From Pelotalea chapellei (GTDB lineage: Bacteria; Desulfobacterota; Desulfuromonadia; Geobacterales; Pseudopelobacteraceae), in assembly GCF_018531195.1 (NCBI RefSeq), contig NZ_JAHDYS010000001.1, positions 124,001 to 188,000 on the forward strand: 64,000 nucleotides of DNA, read 5' to 3'. The position numbers and the translations under genes are program-made. Below are positions 54,845 through 63,685 of the stretch, piece by piece (position 1 is the stretch's first letter; every line of letters starts with the position of its first letter). The notes under the pieces are model-generated. The model worked only from the letters and a program-made list of their open reading frames with translations. It was not told the origin of the DNA and did not search any database.

Positions 54845-55371
54845 TTTTTCTTCTGATTCGTTCCCTTCATCTTCATCATCTCGCACTGCTTCATAATCTG
54901 ATCAACCTCCGCCACTATCTTTTCCGAATCAGGGTTGTCCGCCTTCACTTCCTTCTCCAGCAAGTCGAGGTGCTGATTGGTCGTGTTAAGGCGGCTATCC
55001 ATCATTGTGGCAAGGTCCGTCATCCTCTCCTGCATCTCCGGGGACATGGAGTCCTGCATCTCCTTATGGTGATTTTCCATTTGCTTCAGACTCTGCCGCA
55101 TCTCGTTCACCGCGATGATGGCGAAATCCTTGTCCACCTTCCCTGTGGCGGTCACTTCCGATTTCAGGGCCTTCGCAAAGTTCTGGAGGTTTTTCTTGTA
55201 CGCCATGCCGAGCTTGTGGTGAGGGTTCGACATCATCGCCTGCATCGCCCCGTCTTTCTTGTCCCCCTGCATTCCGTGTCCCTGCATCCCCTTCATCTTG
55301 TCGGCGGCAAATACGGAACAGGCCATCATCATGGTGATGGCCACTGCGATTGTATATTTTGTAATACTCAT
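54841..55371 (-). CDS. Met/His-rich periplasmic helical protein
   Basis: A 176-residue protein with a signal peptide ([23 protein letters not shown]). The mature N-terminus is [18 protein letters not shown], rich in Met and His, and the rest is a helical bundle with many Met ([13 protein letters not shown]). AAAGGA precedes ATG 55371. It is coupled to copA. It resembles DUF305-like or CopL-type copper-binding periplasmic proteins by composition, so a copper scavenging or delivery role is inferred. Confidence 0.7.
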   Translation of the reverse strand: MSITKYTIAVAITMMMACSVFAADKMKGMQGHGMQGDKKDGAMQAMMSNPHHKLGMAYKKNLQNFAKALKSEVTATGKVDKDFAIIAVNEMRQSLKQMENHHKEMQDSMSPEMQERMTDLATMMDSRLNTTNQHLDLLEKEVKADNPDSEKIVAEVDQIMKQCEMMKMKGTNQKKK

Positions 55372-55486
55372 GATAGGTCCTTTCCTGTGGTTTAGTCCTA
55401 GGGTACTAAAATAAGTCCCCGGGACAAAAGCCCCGGAGGGAGAAATCAGTGTGATGCGAGCGAGGAAATGAGCTGTCGGCAAACTT

Positions 55487-55954
55487 CTACGCAGCTGCGT
55501 CGCTTAGTTCTTTTCCCCTGTCCCTGCCGGCATTGTAGGTCCAGATAGGGTCGACGTGCATCCGATGCAGGAATGTGGTCCTCAAGAAAGGCATCTTGGA
55601 AAGGATAAGCTTGGTCGTCACGTCCACACCATGAGAATCCTCTCCTGTCGGAAATTCACCCTTGACCGCAACGGCAGTAGCCGGAAACCGGATCGATTCT
55701 GTATTGAAGTTGTAGAGCAACTCGCTACTGACATCGCCGCTCCCTTTGCGATCCGCATTGCCGCTGTAGAACGTGCCCGACACGTTAAATTGTGTAATGG
55801 GCAGGATGCCGAACTCAAAGATCGGCTGGTACAGCACGCGGCTTGCGCCGTATCCCTCCTCGGTGTAGCGAAGCACGCCCTGGAATTCCCTGCTCCTGAA
55901 CTTGATGAGATAGGCATCCTCCAGTTCCGTCAGCAGGTTCTCTTCGAGATTCAT
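55487..55954 (-). pseudogene. Fragment of an outer-membrane protein
   Basis: A 155-residue frame rich in beta-strand-like alternation (RVLYQPIFEFGILPITQFNVSGTFYSGN, RFPATAVAVKGEFPTG) resembling the middle of phenol-degradation/MetA-type outer-membrane proteins associated with metal operons. It lacks a signal peptide and stops early, after IWTYNAGRDRG. AGGAGG lies ten bases before ATG 55954. More likely a truncated remnant than a working protein. Confidence 0.55.
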
Positions 55955-56257
55955 GTCATCGAGGCCTCCTCTCGTTTCAGAATGGGAAATAATTAAAAGT
56001 TTAGTTGATATTTGGAGGGTGGCAACCTGAGGAAGTATTATGAGATTCTGTTAAAATAGCTAAGGGAGCACACCATTGAAATTACATGGTCTGTTTGACA
56101 TACCATTGGAGCCACGCAAACTGTAAGTAATCTTCATCCGGAATCTCCTATGAGAGCCTGGTTTCCTGATTGATGACTCTTGAAGGAAGGGATCAAGGAA
56201 AAGTCGTAAGAAGTAGAATTTGAGAGGTAACTGGGCAAAGCATCTTAAAGGGAATAT
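55955..56257. other. Intergenic gap, no gene seen
   Basis: About 300 bases between the outer-membrane fragment (minus) and the permease (plus). CCATTG(A/G) occurs twice in CACACCATTGAAATT and ATACCATTGGAGCC. No coding or structured RNA evidence. Confidence 0.4.
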
Positions 56258-57319
56258 ATGAGAAATGATGTGAGCGCCAGAAACGGACAGTGGACCGATT
56301 ATTTCATTCGGGTAGCGGTAGCTGTCAGCTTTGCCGTGGGCATGGTCGCTTTTCTGGCACTTCTCTGGTACGCAGTCGACATGTTGCTGCTTGGGTTTGC
56401 CGGTGTGTTACTGGCCGTGCTGCTCCGCGCTCCTGCAAACTGGCTGGCCCGGCATTCGCCCTTCTCAGCCGGATGGTCTCTGCTGGTGGTGATTCTCGCC
56501 TTAGCTCTTCTGCTTGGCATTGCTGCCTGGCTGGTCGCCACGCCGGTGCTTGAGCAATTCAGTACTCTGACAAATATGCTGCCGGATATGGCTGACTCCG
56601 CACTGAAACAGTTGCACCACTACACATGGGGAGACTGGGTCGTGGGACGGGTAGAGTCGCTTGACTGGAAGTCACCCCGCATCAACCTCCTCGGAAAAAT
56701 GACCGGTGCTCTCTCCAGCGTTTTCGGGATCTTTGCCGATATCATCATCATTTTGTTTCTAGGGCTGTATCTGGCCGCTCAACCGGAAACCTACATCAAT
56801 GGCATCATCAAATTGGTGCCGATTTCCGGCCGACAGCGAGCGAGGCAGGTGCTTGAACAGATTGGGAGTACCCTGCAATGGTGGCTTCTCGGGATACTGA
56901 CCGCGATGTCCATAATTGGCATATTGAGCGGTCTCGGACTCTGGTTGATGGGCATCCCCTTTGCCCTGGCATTGGGGCTGTTGGCTGGCCTGCTCGCTTT
57001 CATTCCCTATCTTGGCGCCATTATCTCGGCAATCCCGGCAATGCTGGTCGCCTTGGCCTTGGGACCGGAGCATGCTCTGTACGTAGCTGCTCTGTATTTT
57101 GGCATTCATCTGGTGGAAGGCTATCTGCTGAATCCGCTTATACAGCAGTATGCAGTGTCGCTTCCGGCAGCGGTTCTACTATCTGCCCAAGTCCTGTTCG
57201 GAATCCTTCTAGGGGGGATGGGCATCATTCTCGCGGCTCCGATCGCTGCGACGATTCTGGTAGCGGTAAAAATGCTTTATATAGAAGATCTTCTTGGGGA
57301 GAGCGGCAATACAGCATGA
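56258..57319 (+). CDS. AI-2E family transporter (PerM/YhhT type)
   Basis: A 353-residue membrane protein with about seven to eight TM helices. It has LLGILTAMSIIGILSGLGLWLMGIPFALALG and LAFIPYLGAIISAIPAMLVAL, the domain signature, and the loop with YLLNPLIQQYAVSLP. Members export small molecules or act as Na+(Li+)/H+ antiporters. It is followed by a stress protein 55 bases later on the same strand. Confidence 0.88.
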   Translation: MRNDVSARNGQWTDYFIRVAVAVSFAVGMVAFLALLWYAVDMLLLGFAGVLLAVLLRAPANWLARHSPFSAGWSLLVVILALALLLGIAAWLVATPVLEQFSTLTNMLPDMADSALKQLHHYTWGDWVVGRVESLDWKSPRINLLGKMTGALSSVFGIFADIIIILFLGLYLAAQPETYINGIIKLVPISGRQRARQVLEQIGSTLQWWLLGILTAMSIIGILSGLGLWLMGIPFALALGLLAGLLAFIPYLGAIISAIPAMLVALALGPEHALYVAALYFGIHLVEGYLLNPLIQQYAVSLPAAVLLSAQVLFGILLGGMGIILAAPIAATILVAVKMLYIEDLLGESGNTA

Positions 57320-57374
57320 CGACGTGTAGTGCGAGTACCTTTTTTAGAAATTAACCTTTTGAAAGGAGATGAGC

Positions 57375-57851
57375 ATGCGCCAATTCACACACATCCTCGT
57401 AATTAACCGACTAATGGCAAACACCACTGTAGCACTCCATGAAGGGATACGGCTTGCAAAGACTTTTGGCGCTGATCTCAGCCTGCTTCGTATTTATTCC
57501 AATCCGGTGGCGGTGGATATGGAGGCGGTCAATGCCCCCGGGCTTTTCATCAAAGGAGAGGAATATAAAAATTACATGTCGGTGAGAGAGCAGTACAAGG
57601 AAGAACTAGAAAAAGCCATCCAGCAGGTTGAGAAGGATGGGATAAGAATCAAAAAACATCTAACGGATAAGGAACCGGTAGCCGAGATCCTTCGGCTGGT
57701 TGCGGAGGAACATATCGATCTTATTGTTGCTCTGGCTCATGAGGAAGGAGGTCTGGAACATCTGCTGTTCGGTGGAGAAAATGACAAGATCATCCGTAAA
57801 ATGCCCTGTTCGGTGCTACTCGTTAAACATGAACCGAAACCGGTACTCTGA
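57375..57851 (+). CDS. Universal stress protein
   Basis: A 158-residue UspA-fold protein: MRQFTHILVINRLMANTTVA at the N-terminus and DLIVALAHEEGGLEHLLFGGENDKIIRKMPCSVLLVK at the end, matching the ATP-binding G-2x-G-9x-G-(S/T) type loop loosely (LFGGENDKII). AAAGGAG with the right spacing favours ATG 57375 over 57369. Ligand is probably ATP/AMP. Confidence 0.88.
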   Translation: MRQFTHILVINRLMANTTVALHEGIRLAKTFGADLSLLRIYSNPVAVDMEAVNAPGLFIKGEEYKNYMSVREQYKEELEKAIQQVEKDGIRIKKHLTDKEPVAEILRLVAEEHIDLIVALAHEEGGLEHLLFGGENDKIIRKMPCSVLLVKHEPKPVL

Positions 57852-57889
57852 AACTCCAGTGCTTCTTCCTATCACAGCATATGGACATC

Positions 57890-59260
57890 TCAGTTTTCAG
57901 GGGGCTTGGTGTGGTCACGAGCAGGTCGAGCCTTGCTTTTCATCATCAGCAAAAGGGCAAGAAGAGATTTCTCTCGTGGAGTAACTTTTGCGCGGGTGAC
58001 TCCCAGTTCCGAACCTTCAGGCGCCGATAAAGACGCGCTCTTCTGGATTCCCAGAAGCTGACTCGGGTAGACACTATGATATCCGACAATCAGAAAGCTA
58101 GTCATGCAGGCGACGGCAGCATGTGGCCCGATCGCTGAACCAAACATTTCCATCGCCATCACAGAGGCTGCTATTGGCGTATTGGCTGCTGCAGCCAGAA
58201 CGGCAACCATCCCAATGGCGGAGAAAGCTGCAAGGTTTGATTCGTGGAAAAGAGAAGCAAAGAGATTTCCGGCAGAACTGCCGATGAAAAAGATTGGGGT
58301 GAGCACACCTCCACTGCCGCCGCACCCAAGAGTAATCGAAGTGGTAACGGTTTTCCAGAAGAATGCTGCCAGTGGTAGTCGGCCACCATGCAGAGCTGTT
58401 TCGATCGAAGATAGCCCCAGACCAAGGTAGTCGCGGGAGACGAATGTGCCGATCAACACCAATAGCGCTCCACCAATCAATGCCCGGTCACTCCAGTGCC
58501 ACGAAAAGCGCTCCAGCAGTTTTCTCGCAAGGTGCAACAGTTGAATGAAAAACAAAGCAATGATACCGCACCAAACACCTAGCAGCAGCATTTCAACAAA
58601 GCTCCAACCAGAAAGATGAGCTGTTATTGAGACAGCTTCGTAGGGATAGGTGACACCGAGCGAGGTGGCGACATGATATCCGACAATTGCAGCTACAAAT
58701 GAAGGGAAAAGCACATCGTACATCATTTGCCCCAGAACCAGCACCTCGATACCAAAGAGCGCACCAGCGATTTCTGTCCCAAACACTGTGGCAAAACCGG
58801 CACTGATGCCGCAGATCACAAGCTTCTTTTTATCAGCGGCGGGCAGACGAGCCACGCTTGCCACAGATGAAGCAAGCGCGGCCGCTATTTGGGCACAGGG
58901 CCCCTCTTTGCCGGCGGAACCACCGCTGGCAAGTGTAATTATGGTCGCTGCCAGTTTGACTGGCACTATCCGGAAAGAGATATGCCCAGCTCTCTGATGT
59001 ACTGCTTCAATGACTTTTTCAGTGCCGTGGCCTGCCGCATCAGGAGCAAGAAACCTGGTGAGAGCGCTGCTGACCAACAGAGACGCCGGCAGAAACATCT
59101 GGAAATGCAGGTTCTGACCATACAAGCCTGTCGCAAGTGACAGAACCTTCAGGAAAAAAGCTGTGCCAAGACCAGCCAGCATACCGACGACCGATGCAAA
59201 TATTGTCCATTTGACGATGCTGGAAAAAAGAGTAACGTGTTCAGATAGATGCGGTTTCAT
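57890..59260 (-). CDS. ClC-family chloride channel or H+/Cl- antiporter
   Basis: A 456-residue membrane protein. The anion-pathway motif GGSAGKEGPCAQI carries the gating glutamate (GKEGP); GTEIAGALFGIEVL holds the inner proton glutamate equivalent; GGSGGVLTPIFFIGS is the third conserved motif. Presence of both glutamates favours H+/Cl- exchange. No C-terminal CBS domains. It precedes pal on the same strand. Confidence 0.9.
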   Translation of the reverse strand: MKPHLSEHVTLFSSIVKWTIFASVVGMLAGLGTAFFLKVLSLATGLYGQNLHFQMFLPASLLVSSALTRFLAPDAAGHGTEKVIEAVHQRAGHISFRIVPVKLAATIITLASGGSAGKEGPCAQIAAALASSVASVARLPAADKKKLVICGISAGFATVFGTEIAGALFGIEVLVLGQMMYDVLFPSFVAAIVGYHVATSLGVTYPYEAVSITAHLSGWSFVEMLLLGVWCGIIALFFIQLLHLARKLLERFSWHWSDRALIGGALLVLIGTFVSRDYLGLGLSSIETALHGGRLPLAAFFWKTVTTSITLGCGGSGGVLTPIFFIGSSAGNLFASLFHESNLAAFSAIGMVAVLAAAANTPIAASVMAMEMFGSAIGPHAAVACMTSFLIVGYHSVYPSQLLGIQKSASLSAPEGSELGVTRAKVTPREKSLLALLLMMKSKARPARDHTKPPEN

Positions 59261-59268
59261 TACTGCCG

Positions 59269-59862
59269 TTACCTTTGCACTACAAATTCATCTCTCCTGT
59301 TCTTTGTCCAGGCTGATTCAGTATTACCGACAACAGCAGGTTTTTCCTTGCCATAGCTGACAACAGAAAGTTTTGCTGCCGGCACTCCCAGAGTGATCAA
59401 ATATTGCATGGCAGCTCTTGCCCGACGTTCGCCCAGTGCAAGATTATACTCGGCAGAGCCGCGCTCGTCACAATGCCCCTCAATGGTAACCTTTAGATTA
59501 TTAAGCTGCATCATTGTCTCCGCATCCTTGACCAGTACCTGCCGTGCATCATTGCTCAGGTTGGAGCTGTCCAAATCAAAAAAAATCTTTTCAAGATCAG
59601 AGGTCGCTGCAGCGACTTTGACAGCTTGTGGAGCTTGACGTGCTGATTCTACGGGTGCCGCGGCTGGTTTGTCGATTTTGTTCTCCTGTTGAGGCGGCTT
59701 GATTGTTTTTTCTGCAAAAGGAATAGCCGGCATGGATGCGGCGGTGTGTGTCGTTCCTAAAGGTTCGTCCTTTTTTACCACTTCCTTGTTTGCACATGCT
59801 GTCGCGGCAATCATAATCCCCATACAACAGAGCATTTTCATAAGCTTTTTAATTACTTGCAT
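59269..59862 (-). CDS. pal: Peptidoglycan-associated lipoprotein (Pal/OmpA-like)
   Basis: A 197-residue lipoprotein with signal MQVIKKLMKMLCCMGIMIAA and lipobox ending in Cys near residue 22. A proline/lysine linker leads to an OmpA-like domain (IFFDLDSSNLSNDARQVLVKD, IEGHCDERGSAEYNLALGERRA, LSVVSYGKEKPAV). AAGGAGT before ATG 59862 decides the start. Holds the outer membrane to peptidoglycan with the Tol system; the tol genes are not adjacent here. Confidence 0.9.
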   Translation of the reverse strand: MQVIKKLMKMLCCMGIMIAATACANKEVVKKDEPLGTTHTAASMPAIPFAEKTIKPPQQENKIDKPAAAPVESARQAPQAVKVAAATSDLEKIFFDLDSSNLSNDARQVLVKDAETMMQLNNLKVTIEGHCDERGSAEYNLALGERRARAAMQYLITLGVPAAKLSVVSYGKEKPAVVGNTESAWTKNRRDEFVVQR

Positions 59863-60118
59863 TGATTTACTCCTTCTTTGCGTTTGTGACATTAGAGTTT
59901 TGAACAACCTATGATCATTTATAACACAAAAGATTTATAGTCAAATAATATCATATTTCAAAGACTGCAAGATGAGCAGTTTCGTTCGGGCTAGTAGTAA
60001 AAACAGACAGGAGGACTGGCATGTATCAATTGAACTGCTTTAGGGGCAATGTTTAATATCCTCATGCAGTATTCCGCCTGCTCACCCTGCAATATCAACT
60101 CTCAAAACATAATCAAAA

Positions 60119-60144
60119 AAAGGGGAAGGCCGACGCCTTCCCCT
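60119..60144 (-). terminator. Terminator of the actP operon
   Basis: AGGGGAAGGC and GCCTTCCCCT are perfect 10-bp arms with a four-base loop, 35 bases after the actP stop. On the minus strand a T6 run follows. Confidence 0.9.
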
Positions 60145-60178
60145 AATAACAAACATTTCTGGTTAAACTGCAGGAAAC

Positions 60179-62164
60179 TCAGTGGTCAACAGCTTTGGCC
60201 ATGCCTAAGCCGGTATTCTGGCGGACATAAAGCTCGTCGAACATCTCTTCGGAACGCCTACTGGGGAACAATAAAGTGCCCAGAATCGCTGCGAAGAAAC
60301 CAAGCGGAATAGAGAAAATTCCTGGATTTTTCAATTTCATGATTGGCTTTTCAAGGCCCATCATCGACGTACCATCCTTGTTCTTCTCGTAGTCCGCTTT
60401 GGCTGTAACCAGAGCCTTGGCATCATTTTCTTCAAGCTGGGCACCCGGAGGCAGGGCTGCCTGTTTCTTCTCCATGGCGGCAATCACCTTCTGTGCGCCG
60501 GCAGCAACAACTTTAGGATAAGTCATATTAGGGGAAACCATAACCAGTCCAATCGACGCAATTGTACCTACCACTAGACCAGAGATGACGCCGGCGGTAT
60601 TAAACTTGCGCCAGAACAGGGAAAGCACTACGACCGGCAGATTTCCGGAGGCGGCCACGGCAAAGGCCAGAGCCACAAGGTGAGCAACGTTGGCTTTTTC
60701 GGCCAACAGACCGATAAATATGCCGATTGCTCCAACCACCAGCGAGGTGACACGGGCCGCCATTACCTGTTCGTGCTGATCTGCGTGACCGTCTTTAATC
60801 ACGTTAACGTAGATGTCATGGGCAATAGCTGCCGAGGCTGCCAAAACCAGACCTGAAACAACAGCCAGGATTGTCGCAAAGGCGACCGAACAAAGGAAGG
60901 CGAGGAAAAGATCGCCGACGACAGGAGCAATATCTGCTCCCAATTGCTGGGCCAGCAACAAGGTCGCCATGTTGCCTCCCTTGTCAACAGAGATAATGCC
61001 TTGCGGAGTCAGATTAATAGCTGCTCCGAATCCAAGGAGTGTGGTAAGGACGTAGAAACCACCGATGATAAACATTGCTATGATGACCGACTTGCGTGCG
61101 GCCTGAGCGGTTGGAACAGTGAAAAAGCGCATCAGGATGTGCGGCATTCCTGCCGTACCAAGAACCAGAGCCATACCGAGCGAGATCTGGTCCAGCGGGT
61201 TCTTGAGGAATAGTCCCGGCTCAAGAAAACGCTGACCTGCATCGATTCCGGATAATGTCACACCATCTTTCAATACCAGTTTGGAAACATGATCCTGGAT
61301 TGCAGGGCTATTGACGATGTCGTTGAAAAATCCGAACGGACTGAAGCCAGACTTCATCATGACCAGGAAGGAGAGCAGGAATGCTCCGCTCATGAGGAGA
61401 CCGGCCTTGATGATCTGGACCCAGGTAGTGGCGGTCATGCCACCAAAAACGACGTAACCGACCATCAGAATTCCAACACCAATAATGGCCGTCCTGTAAG
61501 GTACTCCCACCAGCAATGCCATCAGCTTGCCGGCGCCGACCATCTGGGCGGTCAGATAGAACGTGGAGACAGCTACGGTCGAGATGGCGGCGACTGCGCG
61601 AACCGGTTTGGGATTAGTTCGAAAGGAAAGGATATCTCCCAGCGTGTACTTGCCAGCGTTGCGGCAGGGCTCTGCAACAATCAACAGCACGGTGATATAG
61701 GCTACCAGCCACCCGACCGAATACATGAACCCGTCATAACCATACAGCGAAATCAAACCTGAAATACCAAGGAAAGAAGCAGCCGACATATAGTCGCCGG
61801 CGATCGCCCAGCCATTTTGGGTGCCGGTGATTCCTCCACCGGCTGCGTAAAAATCGGAGGCAGTCTTGGTCTGTTTGGCAGCCCAAATGACGACACACAG
61901 AGTGATGCCGATAATAACAGCAAACATCGACAGGGTGATAACCTTGTTGGCCTTGAGTTCTTTCTTTTTGACTGGTGTGGCAGTTGCAGGAGCAGTTGCA
62001 GGGGCCGGAGTCGTCATTCCTGGAGCAGCGACTGCCGGTGCACCAGCGGCAGTCGCAGTAACGGCGGCGGATGCGGACGGGGCTTTGTTGGGCTCTTCAG
62101 CAAAGGCGGCTGCGGCAACTGAGAGGGTCAGGGTTGCGGCGATGATGATTTTCTTAAATGTCAT
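60179..62164 (-). CDS. actP: Cation/acetate symporter ActP with an unusual exported N-terminal extension
   Basis: A 661-residue sodium:solute symporter. Family features are a TM bundle with DFYAAGGGITGTQNGWAIAGDYMSAASFLG, GYDGFMYSVGWLVAYI and WVQIIKAGLLM. It has a signal peptide (MTFKKIIIAATLTLSVAAAAFA) and about 45 residues rich in Ala/Pro/Thr before the first TM. ATG 62164 with AAAGGAGG is the start; longer frames overlap the DUF485 gene. Probably takes up acetate, a main Geobacter electron donor. Confidence 0.9.
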   Translation of the reverse strand: MTFKKIIIAATLTLSVAAAAFAEEPNKAPSASAAVTATAAGAPAVAAPGMTTPAPATAPATATPVKKKELKANKVITLSMFAVIIGITLCVVIWAAKQTKTASDFYAAGGGITGTQNGWAIAGDYMSAASFLGISGLISLYGYDGFMYSVGWLVAYITVLLIVAEPCRNAGKYTLGDILSFRTNPKPVRAVAAISTVAVSTFYLTAQMVGAGKLMALLVGVPYRTAIIGVGILMVGYVVFGGMTATTWVQIIKAGLLMSGAFLLSFLVMMKSGFSPFGFFNDIVNSPAIQDHVSKLVLKDGVTLSGIDAGQRFLEPGLFLKNPLDQISLGMALVLGTAGMPHILMRFFTVPTAQAARKSVIIAMFIIGGFYVLTTLLGFGAAINLTPQGIISVDKGGNMATLLLAQQLGADIAPVVGDLFLAFLCSVAFATILAVVSGLVLAASAAIAHDIYVNVIKDGHADQHEQVMAARVTSLVVGAIGIFIGLLAEKANVAHLVALAFAVAASGNLPVVVLSLFWRKFNTAGVISGLVVGTIASIGLVMVSPNMTYPKVVAAGAQKVIAAMEKKQAALPPGAQLEENDAKALVTAKADYEKNKDGTSMMGLEKPIMKLKNPGIFSIPLGFFAAILGTLLFPSRRSEEMFDELYVRQNTGLGMAKAVDH

Positions 62165-62181
62165 GTCGTATCCTCCTTTAC

Positions 62182-62493
62182 CTAGAGATGAAGTTCTTCG
62201 ACCAGTTCCCTGGTCAGACGGTCGAAATCCTTGTTTGCAACGTGAGCATAGTACAGCGCTAGTGCCCATGAGACAAAGAACTGGGAGAGAGCAAAGAGGT
62301 AGCCGAAGTTGATTGCACCTATTACCTTGATCTTGAACAGACCGGGTGCATAAGCTGCTCCGAGGGGAAGCAGGAAATAATAGACACTGGAAAAAATCCA
62401 CCAACCAAAAAGGAAGACGGCTTTTTTATGGTGAAGCTCAATAAACTTCGGGTTCTTGGCTATTGCTTTCCAATCATACTGTCTTTCTGCCAT
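62182..62493 (-). CDS. DUF485 inner-membrane protein, ActP partner
   Basis: A 103-residue protein with two TM helices (about 30-50 and 60-85), and the DUF485 layout: YDWKAIAKNPKFIELHHKKA, and the end KDFDRLTRELVEELHL. Such YjcH-like genes sit directly upstream of actP. It is 17 bases from actP and heads the operon. Role in acetate transport is inferred from conserved neighbourhood. Confidence 0.9.
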   Translation of the reverse strand: MAERQYDWKAIAKNPKFIELHHKKAVFLFGWWIFSSVYYFLLPLGAAYAPGLFKIKVIGAINFGYLFALSQFFVSWALALYYAHVANKDFDRLTRELVEELHL

Positions 62494-62554
62494 GATGTGC
62501 TCCTTTCGTTTTTATGCGACACGGTAGTGGGAAACCTCTCAAACCTCCTTTCGT

Positions 62555-63355
62555 TCAGTTAAAAACTAACTTTTCCGTTGTTGTGTATCCGAATTTTTCC
62601 GATATCAATGCTGCGCCTTCAATCAATGACGGTACAATTTCGTTTTCAATGCGCTCTTTCACCATTCTGAAAGATGGCCCAAGGAGAGTAATTGCCCCGA
62701 TAACAGCGCCGCCATAATCTCTCACCGCAACCGCTACGCTGCTGATCCCTTCACCGAGACCACCACAATCTATTGAAACTCCTCCGTTTGAACGGATTTC
62801 CAGCAGTTCTGATGCAAGTTGCTGCGAATCGACGCCGCCACTTTTCTTTCCGGGCTTCTTGTTCAAAAGCCAGTCTGCCAGCTCCCTTGTTTCAAGTGCC
62901 TTTATCACCTTACCGGCAGCGGTGCTGAAGGACGGGAATCTCCTGCCAACGAGAGGGGTTGCCTTGATCTGTTGTTCGCAATCAACCATGTCCAGAAAAA
63001 GAATTTCGTCACCGCGGGCTACAGTCATGTAAACAGCTTCATGATGTTTTTTTGCCAGCTCTTCCATGATTGGGTGTGCCAGATTAATCACAGGCGATTG
63101 ACGGAGCATTTTATGGGCAAGCGAAACAGAGTTAAAACTCAGCTGATAGGTTCCACTCTTGGTGTCGCGTTCAACAAGCCCTTTCTCGCAGAGCGTTGTG
63201 AGCAATCGAAACGTCTTGTTGCGGGTCATGGCAACTTTTGATGCCAACAAAGGCAGATCTGCAGGAGCTGCTTGATCTGACAAAATCTCCAGCATTTCTA
63301 TCGTCTTTGACACCGCCTGGACCGTATAAAGGCTGCTTGCTTCATTATTTTTCAT
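62555..63355 (-). CDS. IclR-family transcriptional regulator
   Basis: A 266-residue regulator. N-terminal winged helix (YTVQAVSKTIEMLEILSDQ, RNKTFRLLTTLCEKGLVER) and a C-terminal effector domain (MEELAKKHHEAVYMTV, RRFPSFSTAAGKVIKA, SVAVAVRDYGGAVIGAITLLG). ATG 63355 with AGGTG is used; the longer frame has no domain. Located immediately upstream of the DUF485-actP operon on the same strand, so it may control acetate uptake. The effector is probably a small carboxylate. Confidence 0.88.
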   Translation of the reverse strand: MKNNEASSLYTVQAVSKTIEMLEILSDQAAPADLPLLASKVAMTRNKTFRLLTTLCEKGLVERDTKSGTYQLSFNSVSLAHKMLRQSPVINLAHPIMEELAKKHHEAVYMTVARGDEILFLDMVDCEQQIKATPLVGRRFPSFSTAAGKVIKALETRELADWLLNKKPGKKSGGVDSQQLASELLEIRSNGGVSIDCGGLGEGISSVAVAVRDYGGAVIGAITLLGPSFRMVKERIENEIVPSLIEGAALISEKFGYTTTEKLVFN

Positions 63356-63419
63356 GTAACACCTCACTTTGGAACAACAATCATTTAGTTGATAAATATT
63401 TCTAGCAAAAATAATTTGC

Positions 63420-63432
63420 ATACCAATGGTAT
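63420..63432. promoter_or_regulatory. Possible operator upstream of iclR
   Basis: ATACCAATGGTAT is a symmetrical 13-mer about 65 bases upstream of the iclR start, and a related AATACCATTAGT follows near 63508. It could be an IclR site. The 330-base gap to the next gene otherwise shows nothing coding. Confidence 0.35.
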
Positions 63433-63685
63433 TTGTATAACAATTTTTTATTTGCTGCGCAAGCCGTAATTTTAAAATTTTTTCAAAGGCCGGTTTGCCT
63501 TGAAATACCATTAGTTATCTTAGATAAATTTCAAGTTACCGTTTGAGAGTTCACTGGTTTTCATGGATGACCTGCAAGCATCAGAGCCGGTATAAGCTGG
63601 AATTAAATGTATTGATGTGGTATTGAGATGAAACCGTTGAGATTGCCTGGGTTTAAGACAGAGGAATATTCCTGGAAGGATAATT

